Part shown: one piece after another, positions 55,697 through 64,000 of the stretch | Layout: each line of letters begins with the position of its first letter | Position numbering within the stretch: position 1 is the first letter of the stretch | From: G963669295 sp963669295 | GTDB taxonomy: Bacteria; Bacteroidota; Bacteroidia; Flavobacteriales_D; CALLUQ01 | NCBI GenBank assembly: GCA_963669295.1 | Contig: OY769938.1 | Span: 744,001 to 808,000 of the forward strand | Reading direction: 5' to 3' | DNA: 64,000 nucleotides | Notes under the pieces: model-generated | Told to the model about the DNA's origin: nothing | The model's database searches: none | What the model saw: only the letters and a program-made list of their open reading frames with translations | Position numbers and translations under genes: made by a program

Positions 55697-55731
55697 TTTG
55701 AACCTTTGAATGAAATTACATTCTATATTTG
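55697..55731 (+). promoter_or_regulatory. Promoter of the proline dehydrogenase gene
   Basis: TATATTTG (55724-55731) is a perfect -7 box. TTTG occurs at 55697-55700 (23-base spacer) and again at 55705-55708 (15-base spacer). Transcription would start at about 55738, next to the ATG at 55740. Confidence 0.5.
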
Positions 55732-55739
55732 TACCGAAC

Positions 55740-56906
55740 ATGGTCTCGTTTGAAAATACAGAAATCGCTTTTTCGGGGAAGAGTAAAAAAGACCTGAATC
55801 GAGCCTACTGGTTATTCAAGCTGGTAGGCAGCAACACTTTTGTGAAAATTGGAAAGTCGCTTACCAATTTTGCGTTGCGGCTGCACCTCCCCATCAAGGG
55901 GTTGATTAAGGCCACCATCTTCAAACATTTTTGTGGAGGCGAAACCATTGACGAGTGCGAACAAACCAGCAATGAATTAGCACAGTATGGCATTGGCACC
56001 ATCCTCGATTATTCGGTAGAAGGAAAAACAAGCGAGGAAGATTTCGACGCTACGGCAAAAGAAATTATCGCCACCGTAAACAAGGCCAACAACAACAGCA
56101 ACATTCCTTTTTCAGTGTTTAAAGTTACGGGCATTGCTCGCTTTGAGTTGCTGGAAAAAGTAAACAACAAGGCCGACCTCACCGAAGAGGAAAAGCTGGA
56201 ATTTGAACGGGTTTACCAACGGGTAAATAAAATCTGCAATGCTTCTTACCAAACAGGCACTCCTGTGTTTATTGATGCGGAAGAAAGTTGGATTCAGGAT
56301 ACCATTGATGGATTGACCAATGAAATGATGGCGCAATACAATAAAGAGCGTGCTATTGTATACAACACCATTCAAATTTACCGTTGGGATCGACTGGAAT
56401 TCTTGAAGCAAAGCTATGCGCATGCTCGGGAGAACGGTTATATCTTAGGCATAAAGTTAGTGCGTGGTGCTTATATGGAGAAAGAACGCGACCGTGCCGA
56501 AGAACTCCACTATCCTTCTCCCATTCAAAAAGACAAAGCATCGAGCGATAAAGATTATAATGCCGCATTGGATTTTTGTGTGCAACACATTGACCGCATT
56601 GCTTTATGTGCCGGAACGCATAATGAGGAAAGCTCGCTTTACCTCAGCAAGTTGATTGAGCAAAACCAACTGAATAAAAATCATCCTCACCTGTACTTTG
56701 CTCAACTGTATGGCATGAGCGACCACATCAGTTTTAATTTGGCCAATGCCGGGTTTAATGTAGCCAAGTACGTGCCTTATGGGCCAATTCGTGAAGTGCT
56801 GCCCTACCTGATTCGTAGGGCAGAAGAAAATACTTCGGTGGCTGGACAAACCAGCCGTGAGTTGAGTCTAATCATGAAAGAGAAACAGCGCAGAAAAGGC
56901 CGTTAA
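55740..56906 (+). CDS. Proline dehydrogenase
   Basis: 388 residues from the ATG at 55740. An ATG at 55710 lies upstream of the likely transcription start and is rejected. Monofunctional PRODH domain: TILDYSVEGK, FSVFKVTGIAR, VFIDAEESWIQDTID, LGIKLVRGAYMEKERDRA (FAD/substrate Arg), LCAGTHNEESS, YFAQLYGMSDHIS and LPYLIRRAEENTSVAGQTSREL are the conserved strand ends of the FAD-dependent TIM barrel. Oxidises proline to pyrroline-5-carboxylate, passing electrons to quinone. The leader is very short. Its end overlaps the minus-strand hypothetical gene by four bases. Confidence 0.95.
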   Translation: MVSFENTEIAFSGKSKKDLNRAYWLFKLVGSNTFVKIGKSLTNFALRLHLPIKGLIKATIFKHFCGGETIDECEQTSNELAQYGIGTILDYSVEGKTSEEDFDATAKEIIATVNKANNNSNIPFSVFKVTGIARFELLEKVNNKADLTEEEKLEFERVYQRVNKICNASYQTGTPVFIDAEESWIQDTIDGLTNEMMAQYNKERAIVYNTIQIYRWDRLEFLKQSYAHARENGYILGIKLVRGAYMEKERDRAEELHYPSPIQKDKASSDKDYNAALDFCVQHIDRIALCAGTHNEESSLYLSKLIEQNQLNKNHPHLYFAQLYGMSDHISFNLANAGFNVAKYVPYGPIREVLPYLIRRAEENTSVAGQTSRELSLIMKEKQRRKGR

Positions 56907-57301
56907 TCACATGCGCATTCTACTACCTTACCTACGCGTTCTACCCCAATGATGTGCGATGTAGAATCGCTTACTTCAAACGTTACCTTGAAATTCTCTT
57001 CGCCTTCTTTTTCGGCCTCAACAACGTATACCTTTGGTTCGGCCTGCGTTTGGCTTTCTTCAAACTTCACATCGCCATTTTGCAACAGGTTTTTGTAAAT
57101 GTCGTCGTCGGTTACTCCATGGCATCCCAACCGGCATTGCATGGCAGCATCCATCACCAGCTCGGTTGAATTGAGGCGTAGCAATACCCGATCGTTGGGC
57201 ATCCACCCGGTGCCTTCGCGGTTAATAAGAATAATGTATACTACGCAGAGGCCCATGATAAAGCCTACAAGGTAAAATTTGATTCGCTTGGAAAAATGCA
57301 T
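56903..57301 (-). CDS. Membrane-anchored hypothetical protein
   Basis: 132 residues. One N-terminal membrane segment (about 9-26, FYLVGFIMGLCVVYIILINRE), then a soluble domain with C56 and C60 (MQCRLGCHGV) and a C-terminal Cys pair (VVECACD). The DDIYKNLLQNGDVKFEES pattern recalls DUF4258, which is a tentative match. It lies nine bases after ald, thus the last gene of the porX-tsaE-ald operon. Confidence 0.6.
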   Translation of the reverse strand: MHFSKRIKFYLVGFIMGLCVVYIILINREGTGWMPNDRVLLRLNSTELVMDAAMQCRLGCHGVTDDDIYKNLLQNGDVKFEESQTQAEPKVYVVEAEKEGEENFKVTFEVSDSTSHIIGVERVGKVVECACD

Positions 57302-57310
57302 TCGGCTAAA

Positions 57311-58531
57311 TTACATGGCCGCCAGCAATAAATCAATATCCTGGTAAGGAAGTTTGAATGCTTCCCCCAAAATAGAGCTGGTAAGGGTACCATTATAGAG
57401 GTAAACACCATGGCGGAAACCGGTGTTTTTCTTAATGCTATTGGCTACTCCACCTTCATCGCCTATGTTTAATATAATGGGGGTGAAAATATTGCTCAAC
57501 GCATACGAAGCAGTACGTGAAACACGCGAAGCCACGTTGGGCACACAATAATGAATTACTCCGTGTTTGGTAAATACAGGGTTGGTATGGTTGGTAACTT
57601 CAGAGGTTTCGAAACATCCCCCCTGGTCAATGCTCACATCAACAATAACAGCACCATCTTTCATGTCTTGCACCATTACATCCGTAACCACACATGGCGT
57701 TCTGCGCCTGGAAGCGCGAATAGCACCAATGGCTACATCGGCTGTTTTAAGAGCCTTCGACAATTCTTTGGGTTGAATAACGGAAGTAAATACCCGTGTA
57801 CCCAATACATTTTGTAGGCGACGCAATTTATAGATAGAGTTATCGAATACTTTTACTGAGGCACCCAGTCCAAGTGCTGCACGTGCTGCAAATTCTCCTA
57901 CCGTACCCGCACCTAAAATCACCACTTCGGTAGGTGCTACCCCTGAAATTCCTCCAAGCATCAACCCCTGTCCTTCATTCACATTGCTGAGGTACTCTCC
58001 CGCAATCAATACCGATGTATTGCCCGCAATTTCTCCCATAGCACGAATGACCGGAAATGTATTTTCCTCGTCCATGATATAATCCCATGCAATGGCCGAT
58101 ACTTTTTTACTCATCAGCTTTTGCAAAAAATCTTTGGGTTGCACCGATAACTGTAAGGCCGAAAACAAGGTTTGCTTATGGCCCATCATATCGATTTCTT
58201 TTTGAGAAGGTGGTGCTACCTTTAATACGATGTCGGCATTGAATACTTCTTTGGGCTCGTACATGATTTGAGCACCTGCCTCACTGTAATCTTTATCGGT
58301 AAACTTGGCATTTTTACCCGCATTGGTCTCTACCGCTACATTGTGGCCATTGCTTACCAACAAGGCCACTGCTTCGGGCACCAATGCCACCCGGTTTTCC
58401 TGAAACGATGTTTCGCGCGGAATCCCAATGAATAGATTCTTTTGTTTTCTCCCCACCTCCAACATCTCTTCCTGGGGCATTAAAACCGCCTCTTTTGCAA
58501 GAGACTTGATGGTTTCCTTAGAAGTCAGCAT
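57311..58531 (-). CDS. ald: Alanine dehydrogenase
   Basis: 406 residues, longer than the usual 370 because of an N-terminal extension of about 35. GIPRETSFQENRVALVPEAV is the family start, YSEAGAQIMYEPKEVFNADIVLKVAPP follows, and VVILGAGTVGEFAARAALGLG is the Rossmann NAD site. GGVANSIKKNTGFRHGVYLYNG closes the enzyme. Reversibly deaminates alanine to pyruvate and ammonia. Overlaps tsaE by seven bases. Confidence 0.9.
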   Translation of the reverse strand: MLTSKETIKSLAKEAVLMPQEEMLEVGRKQKNLFIGIPRETSFQENRVALVPEAVALLVSNGHNVAVETNAGKNAKFTDKDYSEAGAQIMYEPKEVFNADIVLKVAPPSQKEIDMMGHKQTLFSALQLSVQPKDFLQKLMSKKVSAIAWDYIMDEENTFPVIRAMGEIAGNTSVLIAGEYLSNVNEGQGLMLGGISGVAPTEVVILGAGTVGEFAARAALGLGASVKVFDNSIYKLRRLQNVLGTRVFTSVIQPKELSKALKTADVAIGAIRASRRRTPCVVTDVMVQDMKDGAVIVDVSIDQGGCFETSEVTNHTNPVFTKHGVIHYCVPNVASRVSRTASYALSNIFTPIILNIGDEGGVANSIKKNTGFRHGVYLYNGTLTSSILGEAFKLPYQDIDLLLAAM

Positions 58532-58944
58532 CGTACTAAGTTTATAATTCGAGAACCGGTTTCAATCAAAATGCTAATGCTTACGTAATTTTCAGGCAAA
58601 AGGTTATGAATTTTTTCGGGCCATTCAATAAAACACCGGTTTCCACTGTCTAAATAATCTTCAAAACCGATGTCGTACGCCTCTTCTTCTGCTTCTATTC
58701 GGTAAAAATCAAAATGATAAATGGCCGCTCCATCTTCGGTAAGGTATTCGTTCACCAAGGCATAAGTAGGGCTTGATGCTTCATCCACACTTCCAAGGTG
58801 CTGGCACAGTGCTTTGATTAAAGTGGTTTTTCCCGCCCCCATCTCTCCAAAAAAAGCAAAGATGGTGTCGTTGGGGAATAGTGTTATAATTTGCCTGGCC
58901 ACATCCTGCAGTGCGGCTTCATCTTTTACCTCAATGGTATGCAT
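58525..58944 (-). CDS. tsaE: tRNA threonylcarbamoyladenosine synthesis ATPase
   Basis: 139 residues. Walker A GEMGAGKTTLIK (33-44), SSPTYALVNEYLTED with the conserved Ser-Pro-Thr-x-x, and IYHFDFYRIE (Walker B region) and FIEWPEKI are diagnostic. With TsaB and TsaD it helps put the t6A modification on tRNAs reading ANN codons. One base after porX, seven-base overlap with ald. Confidence 0.95.
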   Translation of the reverse strand: MHTIEVKDEAALQDVARQIITLFPNDTIFAFFGEMGAGKTTLIKALCQHLGSVDEASSPTYALVNEYLTEDGAAIYHFDFYRIEAEEEAYDIGFEDYLDSGNRCFIEWPEKIHNLLPENYVSISILIETGSRIINLVRC

Positions 58945-58945
58945 G

Positions 58946-60496
58946 CTACTTGCCTCTTAATGTAATAACAGGAATCAACATCTCTTCGAGCGAAACACCA
59001 CCATGTTGAAAAGTATTGCGGTAGTAATTCACGTAGTAATTGTAATTATTAGGGTACGCAAAGAATTTATCTTCTTTGGCAAAAATATAGGACGTACTTA
59101 GCTGCGTACTTGGCAGGTAAGCATCGCGTGGGTTGCGCACCTCAAATACATCTTTCGCATCGTAATTAAGGTTTTTACCTTGCTTGTAGCGCAAATTCGA
59201 ATTGGTATTGCGATCGCCAATAACTCGCGAAGGCTCTGTAACATGAATGGTACCATGATCGGAGGTAATCACTACCCTACTGCCCGACTCAGCAATTTGC
59301 TTCATGATGTCTAACAACGGAGAGTGCTCAAACCACGACAAGGTCAATGAACGATAGGCCGAATCATCATCGGCCAGTTCGCGAATTACCTCCATATCGG
59401 TGCGAGCGTGCGACAACATGTCGACAAAGTTGTACACAATAACATTCAGCTGATAATTCATCAGGTTAGAGAAATTATCGGCCAGCCGTTTCCCGGCATT
59501 GAGGTTTGTAATTTTATTATAAGAGAATTTGATGTCTTTGCCCAACCGCTTCAATTGTGCACCCATGAAAAATTCCTCTTGCAAATTCTTCCCTCCTTCT
59601 TCATCATCGTTCAACCACTTATCGGGGAATTTCTTTTGAATCTCTGAGGGCATCAACCCGGCAAAGATGGCATTTCTCGAATATTGAGTGGCTGTGGGTA
59701 AGATGCTATAGTACAACTCATCTTCTTCGGCAATGAAATACTCGCGCAAAATAGGTTTTAGTAGGCGCCATTGATCGTAACGTAAATTATCGATTAAGAT
59801 CATGAACACGGTATCGCCACCAATGAGTGGAGCCACCTTTTCTTTGACCAGATTTTGCGATAACAATGGTACATCATCGCCAATGCCATTGAGCCAATCA
59901 ATATAATTGTCTTGCACAAACTTGAAAAACAAGCTGTTGGCCTCCGACTTCTGAGTACTCAATATTTCACTCATGCTTTCATCGCCAGAGCCATCCAGCT
60001 CCAACTCCCAATACACCAGTTTCTTGTAGAGGTCGATCCACTCTTGAGAATCCAATCGATCGCCCAACGTCATTCCTATTTGTCGAAACTCTTGCTGGTA
60101 ATTCGAAGTGGTTTTTTCACTGATCAAGCGTTTGTTGTCCAAATTCTTTTTGATGGAGAGTAAAATCTGCTTCGGGTTCACCGGTTTGATGAGGTAGTCG
60201 GAGATCTTAGAACCAATGGCATCTTCCATGATCGACTCTTCTTCACTCTTGGTAATCATAATTACCGGAATGGAAGGGTAATCCTCTTTAATGCGACTCA
60301 GGGTCTCCAATCCTGTTAGTCCTGGCATCATTTCGTCGAGGATAATCATGTCGAAATACCTGTCTTCCACCATATCAAGTGCATCGTCGCCATTGTTTGC
60401 TGTGGTAACCTCGTATCCTTTCTCTTCTAAAAAGAGGATGTGTGGCTTTAACAGATCAATCTCATCATCCACCCACAAAATGTTTACTTTTTCCAT
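58946..60496 (-). CDS. porX: T9SS response regulator PorX (REC-PglZ)
   Basis: 516 residues. Receiver domain 1-120: D10-D11 acidic pair, phosphorylated D54 (MIILDEMMPGLTG), T/K motif in VIMITKSEEES and SDYLIKPVNPKQ. From about 150 on is a PglZ domain of the alkaline-phosphatase superfamily (VFMILIDNLRYDQW, RVVITSDHGTIHV). PorX works with the kinase PorY and an ECF sigma factor to control T9SS genes, which fits the T9SS cargo proteins in this window. First gene of porX-tsaE-ald. Confidence 0.97.
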   Translation of the reverse strand: MEKVNILWVDDEIDLLKPHILFLEEKGYEVTTANNGDDALDMVEDRYFDMIILDEMMPGLTGLETLSRIKEDYPSIPVIMITKSEEESIMEDAIGSKISDYLIKPVNPKQILLSIKKNLDNKRLISEKTTSNYQQEFRQIGMTLGDRLDSQEWIDLYKKLVYWELELDGSGDESMSEILSTQKSEANSLFFKFVQDNYIDWLNGIGDDVPLLSQNLVKEKVAPLIGGDTVFMILIDNLRYDQWRLLKPILREYFIAEEDELYYSILPTATQYSRNAIFAGLMPSEIQKKFPDKWLNDDEEGGKNLQEEFFMGAQLKRLGKDIKFSYNKITNLNAGKRLADNFSNLMNYQLNVIVYNFVDMLSHARTDMEVIRELADDDSAYRSLTLSWFEHSPLLDIMKQIAESGSRVVITSDHGTIHVTEPSRVIGDRNTNSNLRYKQGKNLNYDAKDVFEVRNPRDAYLPSTQLSTSYIFAKEDKFFAYPNNYNYYVNYYRNTFQHGGVSLEEMLIPVITLRGK

Positions 60497-60505
60497 AAAA
60501 ACTAA

Positions 60506-60513
60506 TAGATTTG
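60506..60513 (+). promoter_or_regulatory. -7 box of the HD-domain gene
   Basis: TAGATTTG matches TAnnTTTG. It overlaps a TTG codon at 60511 which is in frame with the HD gene, so that TTG cannot be the translation start if this is the promoter. Confidence 0.45.
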
Positions 60514-60543
60514 AAGTGTTTAAAATTAGTAAAATTCAAGCGT

Positions 60544-61794
60544 TTGGGAAAAACTATTACCAGTAACTCCAGAAAAATATTGAACGATCCTATTTATGGA
60601 TTTATTACCATCCCATTCGATATTATTTACGACCTCATTGAACACCCTTATTTTCAGCGGTTACGACGCATCAACCAGCTCGGGCTATCGCACCTGGTAT
60701 ACCCCGGTGGGCTTCACAATCGCTTTCATCATGCCATTGGTGCCATGCACCTGATGCAGCATGCCATTGAGGTAATTCGATCGAAAGGCCATGAGATTAC
60801 CGACGAAGAAGCGGAAGCAGTTACCATTGCCATTTTACTGCACGACATAGGGCACGGGCCGTTTTCGCATGCGTTGGAACACAGCATTGTGGAGGGCATT
60901 CATCATGAAGATATTTCCGTAATGCTGATGGATGCCTTGAATGTAGAATTCAACGGGCAACTCGATTTGTCGATCAGCATTTTCAAAAACGAGTACCGCA
61001 AAAAGTTTTTGCATCAATTGGTATCGAGCCAACTCGACATGGACCGCTTAGACTATCTTAAACGCGATAGTTTTTACAGCGGTGTATCGGAAGGGGTCAT
61101 TGGCAGCGACCGCATTATAAAGATGCTCAATGTGGCCAACGATGAGTTGGTAATTGAAGAAAAGGGCATCTACTCCATCGAAAACTTTATTGTAGCACGT
61201 CGATTCATGTATTGGCAGGTATACTTGCACAAAACGGTAGTATCGGCCGAGTTTATGTTGGTCAAAATATTGCAACGCGCAAAAGAACTGGCCAACAATG
61301 GAACAACACTTTTTTGCTCGCCAGCCCTACAACAATTTTTGTACAACCATTACACCAAACAAGACTTTGATGCCGACCCTACTATTTTGAAAGTATTCTC
61401 GAAACTCGATGACTTTGATATTTTGGGCGCCATTAAAGTGTGGGCCAATAACGATGACAAGGTCTTGTCGTTGCTCTGCACAAAAATTATTGACCGCAAA
61501 CTTTTTAAGATCGAACTGCAACGATCGCCCTATGCGGCCAATTACATTACCGACCTTAAGAATAAGGTACAAACCACTTATGCTTTGGACGCGGAAGAGG
61601 TAGACTATTTTGTGATACAAAATCACATCACTAACAATGCCTATAACCCCACCTACGATCGCATCAATATTTTGTTTAAAAATGGGGAAATTATGGATAT
61701 TGCTGAAGCTTCGGACAACCTCAACATTGCTGCTTTATCGTCGCCGGTGAAAAAGTATTTTGTGTGTTATCCCAAGGAAATTGTTAGAAATTAA
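60544..61794 (+). CDS. HD-domain phosphohydrolase (dNTPase/SAMHD1-like)
   Basis: About 416 residues from the TTG at 60544; no ATG occurs near the N-terminus and the TTG at 60511 overlaps a promoter box. NDPIYGFITIPFDIIYDLIEHPYFQRLRRINQLGLS is the typical start. HD ligands are H in NRFHHAIGAMHL, the HD pair in AILLHDIGHGPFSHALEH, and the final D in SQLDMDRLDYLKRDS. Members hydrolyse dNTPs or are uncharacterised. It is 58 bases upstream of lpxD and shares no operon with porX, which is divergent. Confidence 0.85.
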   Translation: MGKTITSNSRKILNDPIYGFITIPFDIIYDLIEHPYFQRLRRINQLGLSHLVYPGGLHNRFHHAIGAMHLMQHAIEVIRSKGHEITDEEAEAVTIAILLHDIGHGPFSHALEHSIVEGIHHEDISVMLMDALNVEFNGQLDLSISIFKNEYRKKFLHQLVSSQLDMDRLDYLKRDSFYSGVSEGVIGSDRIIKMLNVANDELVIEEKGIYSIENFIVARRFMYWQVYLHKTVVSAEFMLVKILQRAKELANNGTTLFCSPALQQFLYNHYTKQDFDADPTILKVFSKLDDFDILGAIKVWANNDDKVLSLLCTKIIDRKLFKIELQRSPYAANYITDLKNKVQTTYALDAEEVDYFVIQNHITNNAYNPTYDRINILFKNGEIMDIAEASDNLNIAALSSPVKKYFVCYPKEIVRN

Positions 61795-61827
61795 AAAAGC
61801 CGCTGCTTTTAGCATGCTTTAAATTTA

Positions 61828-61835
61828 TAAATTTG
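61828..61835 (+). promoter_or_regulatory. -7 box upstream of lpxD
   Basis: TAAATTTG matches TAnnTTTG, 17 bases before the lpxD ATG. CTTTT at about 61806-61810 is a weak -33 candidate. Confidence 0.45.
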
Positions 61836-61852
61836 GACACCATTTAAGGATT

Positions 61853-62905
61853 ATGGAATTTTCGGCACAACAAATAGCGGCACTGCTGGAAGGGGAAGTA
61901 GAAGGAGATGCCAACGTGAAGGTAAACCGCTTATCAAAAATTGAAGAGGGTGAACCTGGCAGTTTGTCTTTTCTTGCCAACCCCAAATACACCGAATACA
62001 TTTATACCACAAAGGCTTCTATTGTAATTGTTAGCAAGAGCTTTGAGCCTGAGCAAGCCTTAGCAGGCGGATGTACCCTTGTACGTGTTCCTGATGCTTA
62101 CGCTGCTTTTGCAAAGCTATTGGAAGTGTATAACGAAATGAAGACCAACAAAGAGGGCATTGAAACCCCCAGCTACATTTCGGAAAGCGCTACCATTGGC
62201 GAAAAACCCTACATCGGTGCTTTTGCCTACATCGGCAACAACGTTACCCTAGGCGATAATGTGAAAATTTATCCCAACTGTTATGTAGGCGATAATGTAA
62301 CCATTGGCGACAATACCGTGCTTTATGCAGGTGTAAATGTTTATGAAGGATGTGTAGTAGGCAACCATTGCACATTTCATTCAGGAGCCATCATTGGTGG
62401 CGACGGGTTTGGATTTGCCCCCAACAGTGAAAACAACTACCAAAAAGTGCCACAAACGGGCAACGTTATTGTGGAAGACCATGTAGAAATTGGTGCCAAT
62501 ACCACCATCGATCGTGCTACACTGGGCTCTACCATCATTCGCAAAGGAGTGAAAATCGACAACCTGATTCAGGTAGCCCATAATGTAGACATTGGAGAGA
62601 ATACGGTGATTGCTGCCCAAACGGGCATTGCGGGTTCTACCAGCATTGGCAAGAATTGTATGATTGGAGGACAGGTAGGCATTATTGGGCACTTAAAAAT
62701 AGAAGAAGAAGTAAAGATTGCTGCGCAGTCGGGCATTGGAGCCGACATTGCTAAAGGAGAAATTATGCAGGGATCGCCTGCTTTCTCTATTGGCGACTAT
62801 AAACGCTCATACGTTATGTTTAGAGCGCTACCTAACCTTAAGTCAAAAATAGACACCCTCGAAAAAGAACTGCAAGCGTTAAAACAACAACTTAACGATG
62901 AGTGA
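61853..62905 (+). CDS. lpxD: UDP-3-O-acylglucosamine N-acyltransferase
   Basis: 350 residues. An N-terminal uridine-binding domain (1-100; SLSFLANPKYTEYIYTTKAS) is followed by a left-handed beta helix of hexapeptide repeats (IGEKPYIGAFAYIGNNVTLG and so on). The catalytic His is in IDNLIQVAHNVDIG. A C-terminal helix KSKIDTLEKELQALKQQL is trimer-forming. It adds the N-linked acyl chain to lipid A precursor in the cytoplasm. Overlaps lpxC/fabZ by eight bases. Confidence 0.97.
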   Translation: MEFSAQQIAALLEGEVEGDANVKVNRLSKIEEGEPGSLSFLANPKYTEYIYTTKASIVIVSKSFEPEQALAGGCTLVRVPDAYAAFAKLLEVYNEMKTNKEGIETPSYISESATIGEKPYIGAFAYIGNNVTLGDNVKIYPNCYVGDNVTIGDNTVLYAGVNVYEGCVVGNHCTFHSGAIIGGDGFGFAPNSENNYQKVPQTGNVIVEDHVEIGANTTIDRATLGSTIIRKGVKIDNLIQVAHNVDIGENTVIAAQTGIAGSTSIGKNCMIGGQVGIIGHLKIEEEVKIAAQSGIGADIAKGEIMQGSPAFSIGDYKRSYVMFRALPNLKSKIDTLEKELQALKQQLNDE

Positions 62906-64000
62906 GAAGCAAAGGACAATAAAAGACCGCATTGAGCTAAGCGGTGTAGGATTGCATACCGGAGAAATGGTGACATTAACCATTCTTCCAGCTAAAGAAA
63001 ATCACGGCTACAAATTTCAACGTGTAGACCTCGAAGGCCAACCCATTATTGATGCTGATGCCGATCGGGTAGTTGCTACAGAACGGGGCACTACCTTAGA
63101 ACAAAATGGCGCCCAGGTATATACTACCGAACATGTGTTGGCGGCCTTGTATGGCTTGCAGGTAGACAATGCGTTGCTGCAAATGGATGGTCCTGAAGTA
63201 CCCATTATGGATGGCAGCTCAATGCCGTTTGTAGAAGCCATTGAAGGAGTAGGCTATGAAGAACAGGAAGTTGAGCGCGATTACTTTGTATTCAAGGAAA
63301 CCCTACCATGGGAAGACCACGATAAAAAAATTGAAATGTTGGCTGTACCTTCAGACGATTTTCGTTTAACGGTAATGGTCGACTACAACTCACCAGTATT
63401 GGGTACGCAACATGCTACCATGTACAACATTTCAGAATTTAAAACTGAAATTGCCAAGTGCCGCACCTTTGTGTTTTTGCGTGAGTTGGAGCATTTGGCA
63501 AAAAACAACTTGATTAAAGGGGGCGATTTAGACAATGCCATCGTATTGGTAGAGCGCGACAATGTTTCGGAAGAAGAATTGAGCAAGCTGGCCAAATTGT
63601 TGGGCCGTGAAGACAACCTTGAAGTAAAGGTAAAAGGCATTGGCGTATTGAACAACAGCAACCTCAAATACCAGAATGAGCCTGCACGCCACAAACTATT
63701 AGACATTGTAGGCGACCTTGCATTGGTGGGTAAGCCCATTAAAGGCCATATCCTGGCAGCACGTCCTGGTCACTCAGGCAACGTGTCGTTTGCTAAAATT
63801 ATTAAAGACCTTATTCGTAAAGAAAAGAAGTCACCTAAGAAATTTGACCTGACCAAAACACCAGTATTTGATGTCAACCAAATTTCGAGCATGTTGCCCC
63901 ACCGTTATCCTTTTTTGTTGGTAGACAAAGTTTTGGAAATGGATGAAAAGGGAATTGTGGGAGTGAAAAACGTCACGTTGAACGAACCTTTTTTCACAGG
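62898..64000 (+). CDS. lpxC/fabZ: LpxC-FabZ fusion, C-terminus beyond the window
   Basis: A 367-codon stretch from the ATG at 62898 (starts inside the end of lpxD) remains open at the right edge. Residues 1-300 are LpxC, the Zn-dependent deacetylase of UDP-3-O-acyl-GlcNAc: SGVGLHTGEMV, H79 in TTEHVLAAL, the HKLLDIVGDLALVG block with Zn ligands and ARPGHSGN with the catalytic His. From about 325 FabZ begins (VFDVNQISSMLPHRYPFLLVDKV), and is cut before its catalytic motif. This fusion is typical of Bacteroidota and couples lipid A with fatty-acid synthesis. Confidence 0.96.
   Translation, partial: MSEKQRTIKDRIELSGVGLHTGEMVTLTILPAKENHGYKFQRVDLEGQPIIDADADRVVATERGTTLEQNGAQVYTTEHVLAALYGLQVDNALLQMDGPEVPIMDGSSMPFVEAIEGVGYEEQEVERDYFVFKETLPWEDHDKKIEMLAVPSDDFRLTVMVDYNSPVLGTQHATMYNISEFKTEIAKCRTFVFLRELEHLAKNNLIKGGDLDNAIVLVERDNVSEEELSKLAKLLGREDNLEVKVKGIGVLNNSNLKYQNEPARHKLLDIVGDLALVGKPIKGHILAARPGHSGNVSFAKIIKDLIRKEKKSPKKFDLTKTPVFDVNQISSMLPHRYPFLLVDKVLEMDEKGIVGVKNVTLNEPFFT

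Overview
The window looks like a chromosome segment of a Bacteroidota (flavobacteria-like) species. Supporting signs are Por-secretion (type IX secretion, T9SS) C-terminal sorting domains of type A and type B, the T9SS regulator PorX, a fused lpxC/fabZ gene running off the right edge, DUF5686 and PD40/TPR envelope proteins, and several upstream regions with the Bacteroidota -7 box TAnnTTTG. Shine-Dalgarno signals are mostly absent. No rRNA, tRNA or CRISPR array was recognised.

Layout. 1-18.5 kb: envelope and secreted proteins (truncated exported protein, multi-TM/TPR protein, DUF5686 barrel, PD40 protein, three copies of an unnamed domain in two genes, subtilase) mixed with enzymes (VOC protein, M16 peptidase, O-methyltransferase, threonine aldolase, acyltransferase). 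18.6-20.3 kb: a small accessory patch with a ParE/RelE-type toxin-antitoxin pair, a decayed transposase and two broken gene ends. 20.3-27.9 kb: SUI1-like factor, GH113-like glycosidase, a 22-bp tandem array of about 22 units, a PafA-like phosphatase, and a three-gene operon of unknown secreted proteins. 27.9-31.7 kb: a four-gene minus-strand operon coding a caspase-like protease, an unknown 147-residue protein, a TPR sensor histidine kinase and a LuxR-type response regulator. 31.9-37.1 kb: small genes including a pair made of a short Lys/Glu-rich protein and a TIR-like/deoxyribosyltransferase-like protein, a pentapeptide-repeat lipoprotein, GNAT, DUF1801 and a PagL-like protein. 37.1-44.0 kb: hpt-adk-obgE-PAP2-crcB operon, purE, then a frameshifted barrel gene followed by an HhH/outer-membrane gene. 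44.7-53.3 kb: two very large T9SS cargo proteins. 53.3-64 kb: aroBA, proline dehydrogenase, porX-tsaE-ald, HD phosphohydrolase, lpxD and lpxC/fabZ.

The two most interesting gene modules are the caspase plus two-component operon (27949-31710) and the small-protein plus TIR-like pair (33115-33896). Neither was recognised as a described system, and both functions are inferred. The most unusual non-coding feature is the indel-free 22-bp array between convergent genes at 22.2-22.7 kb. Shorter, much weaker arrays of 21-24 bp period sit in three other intergenic gaps and share part of its core.
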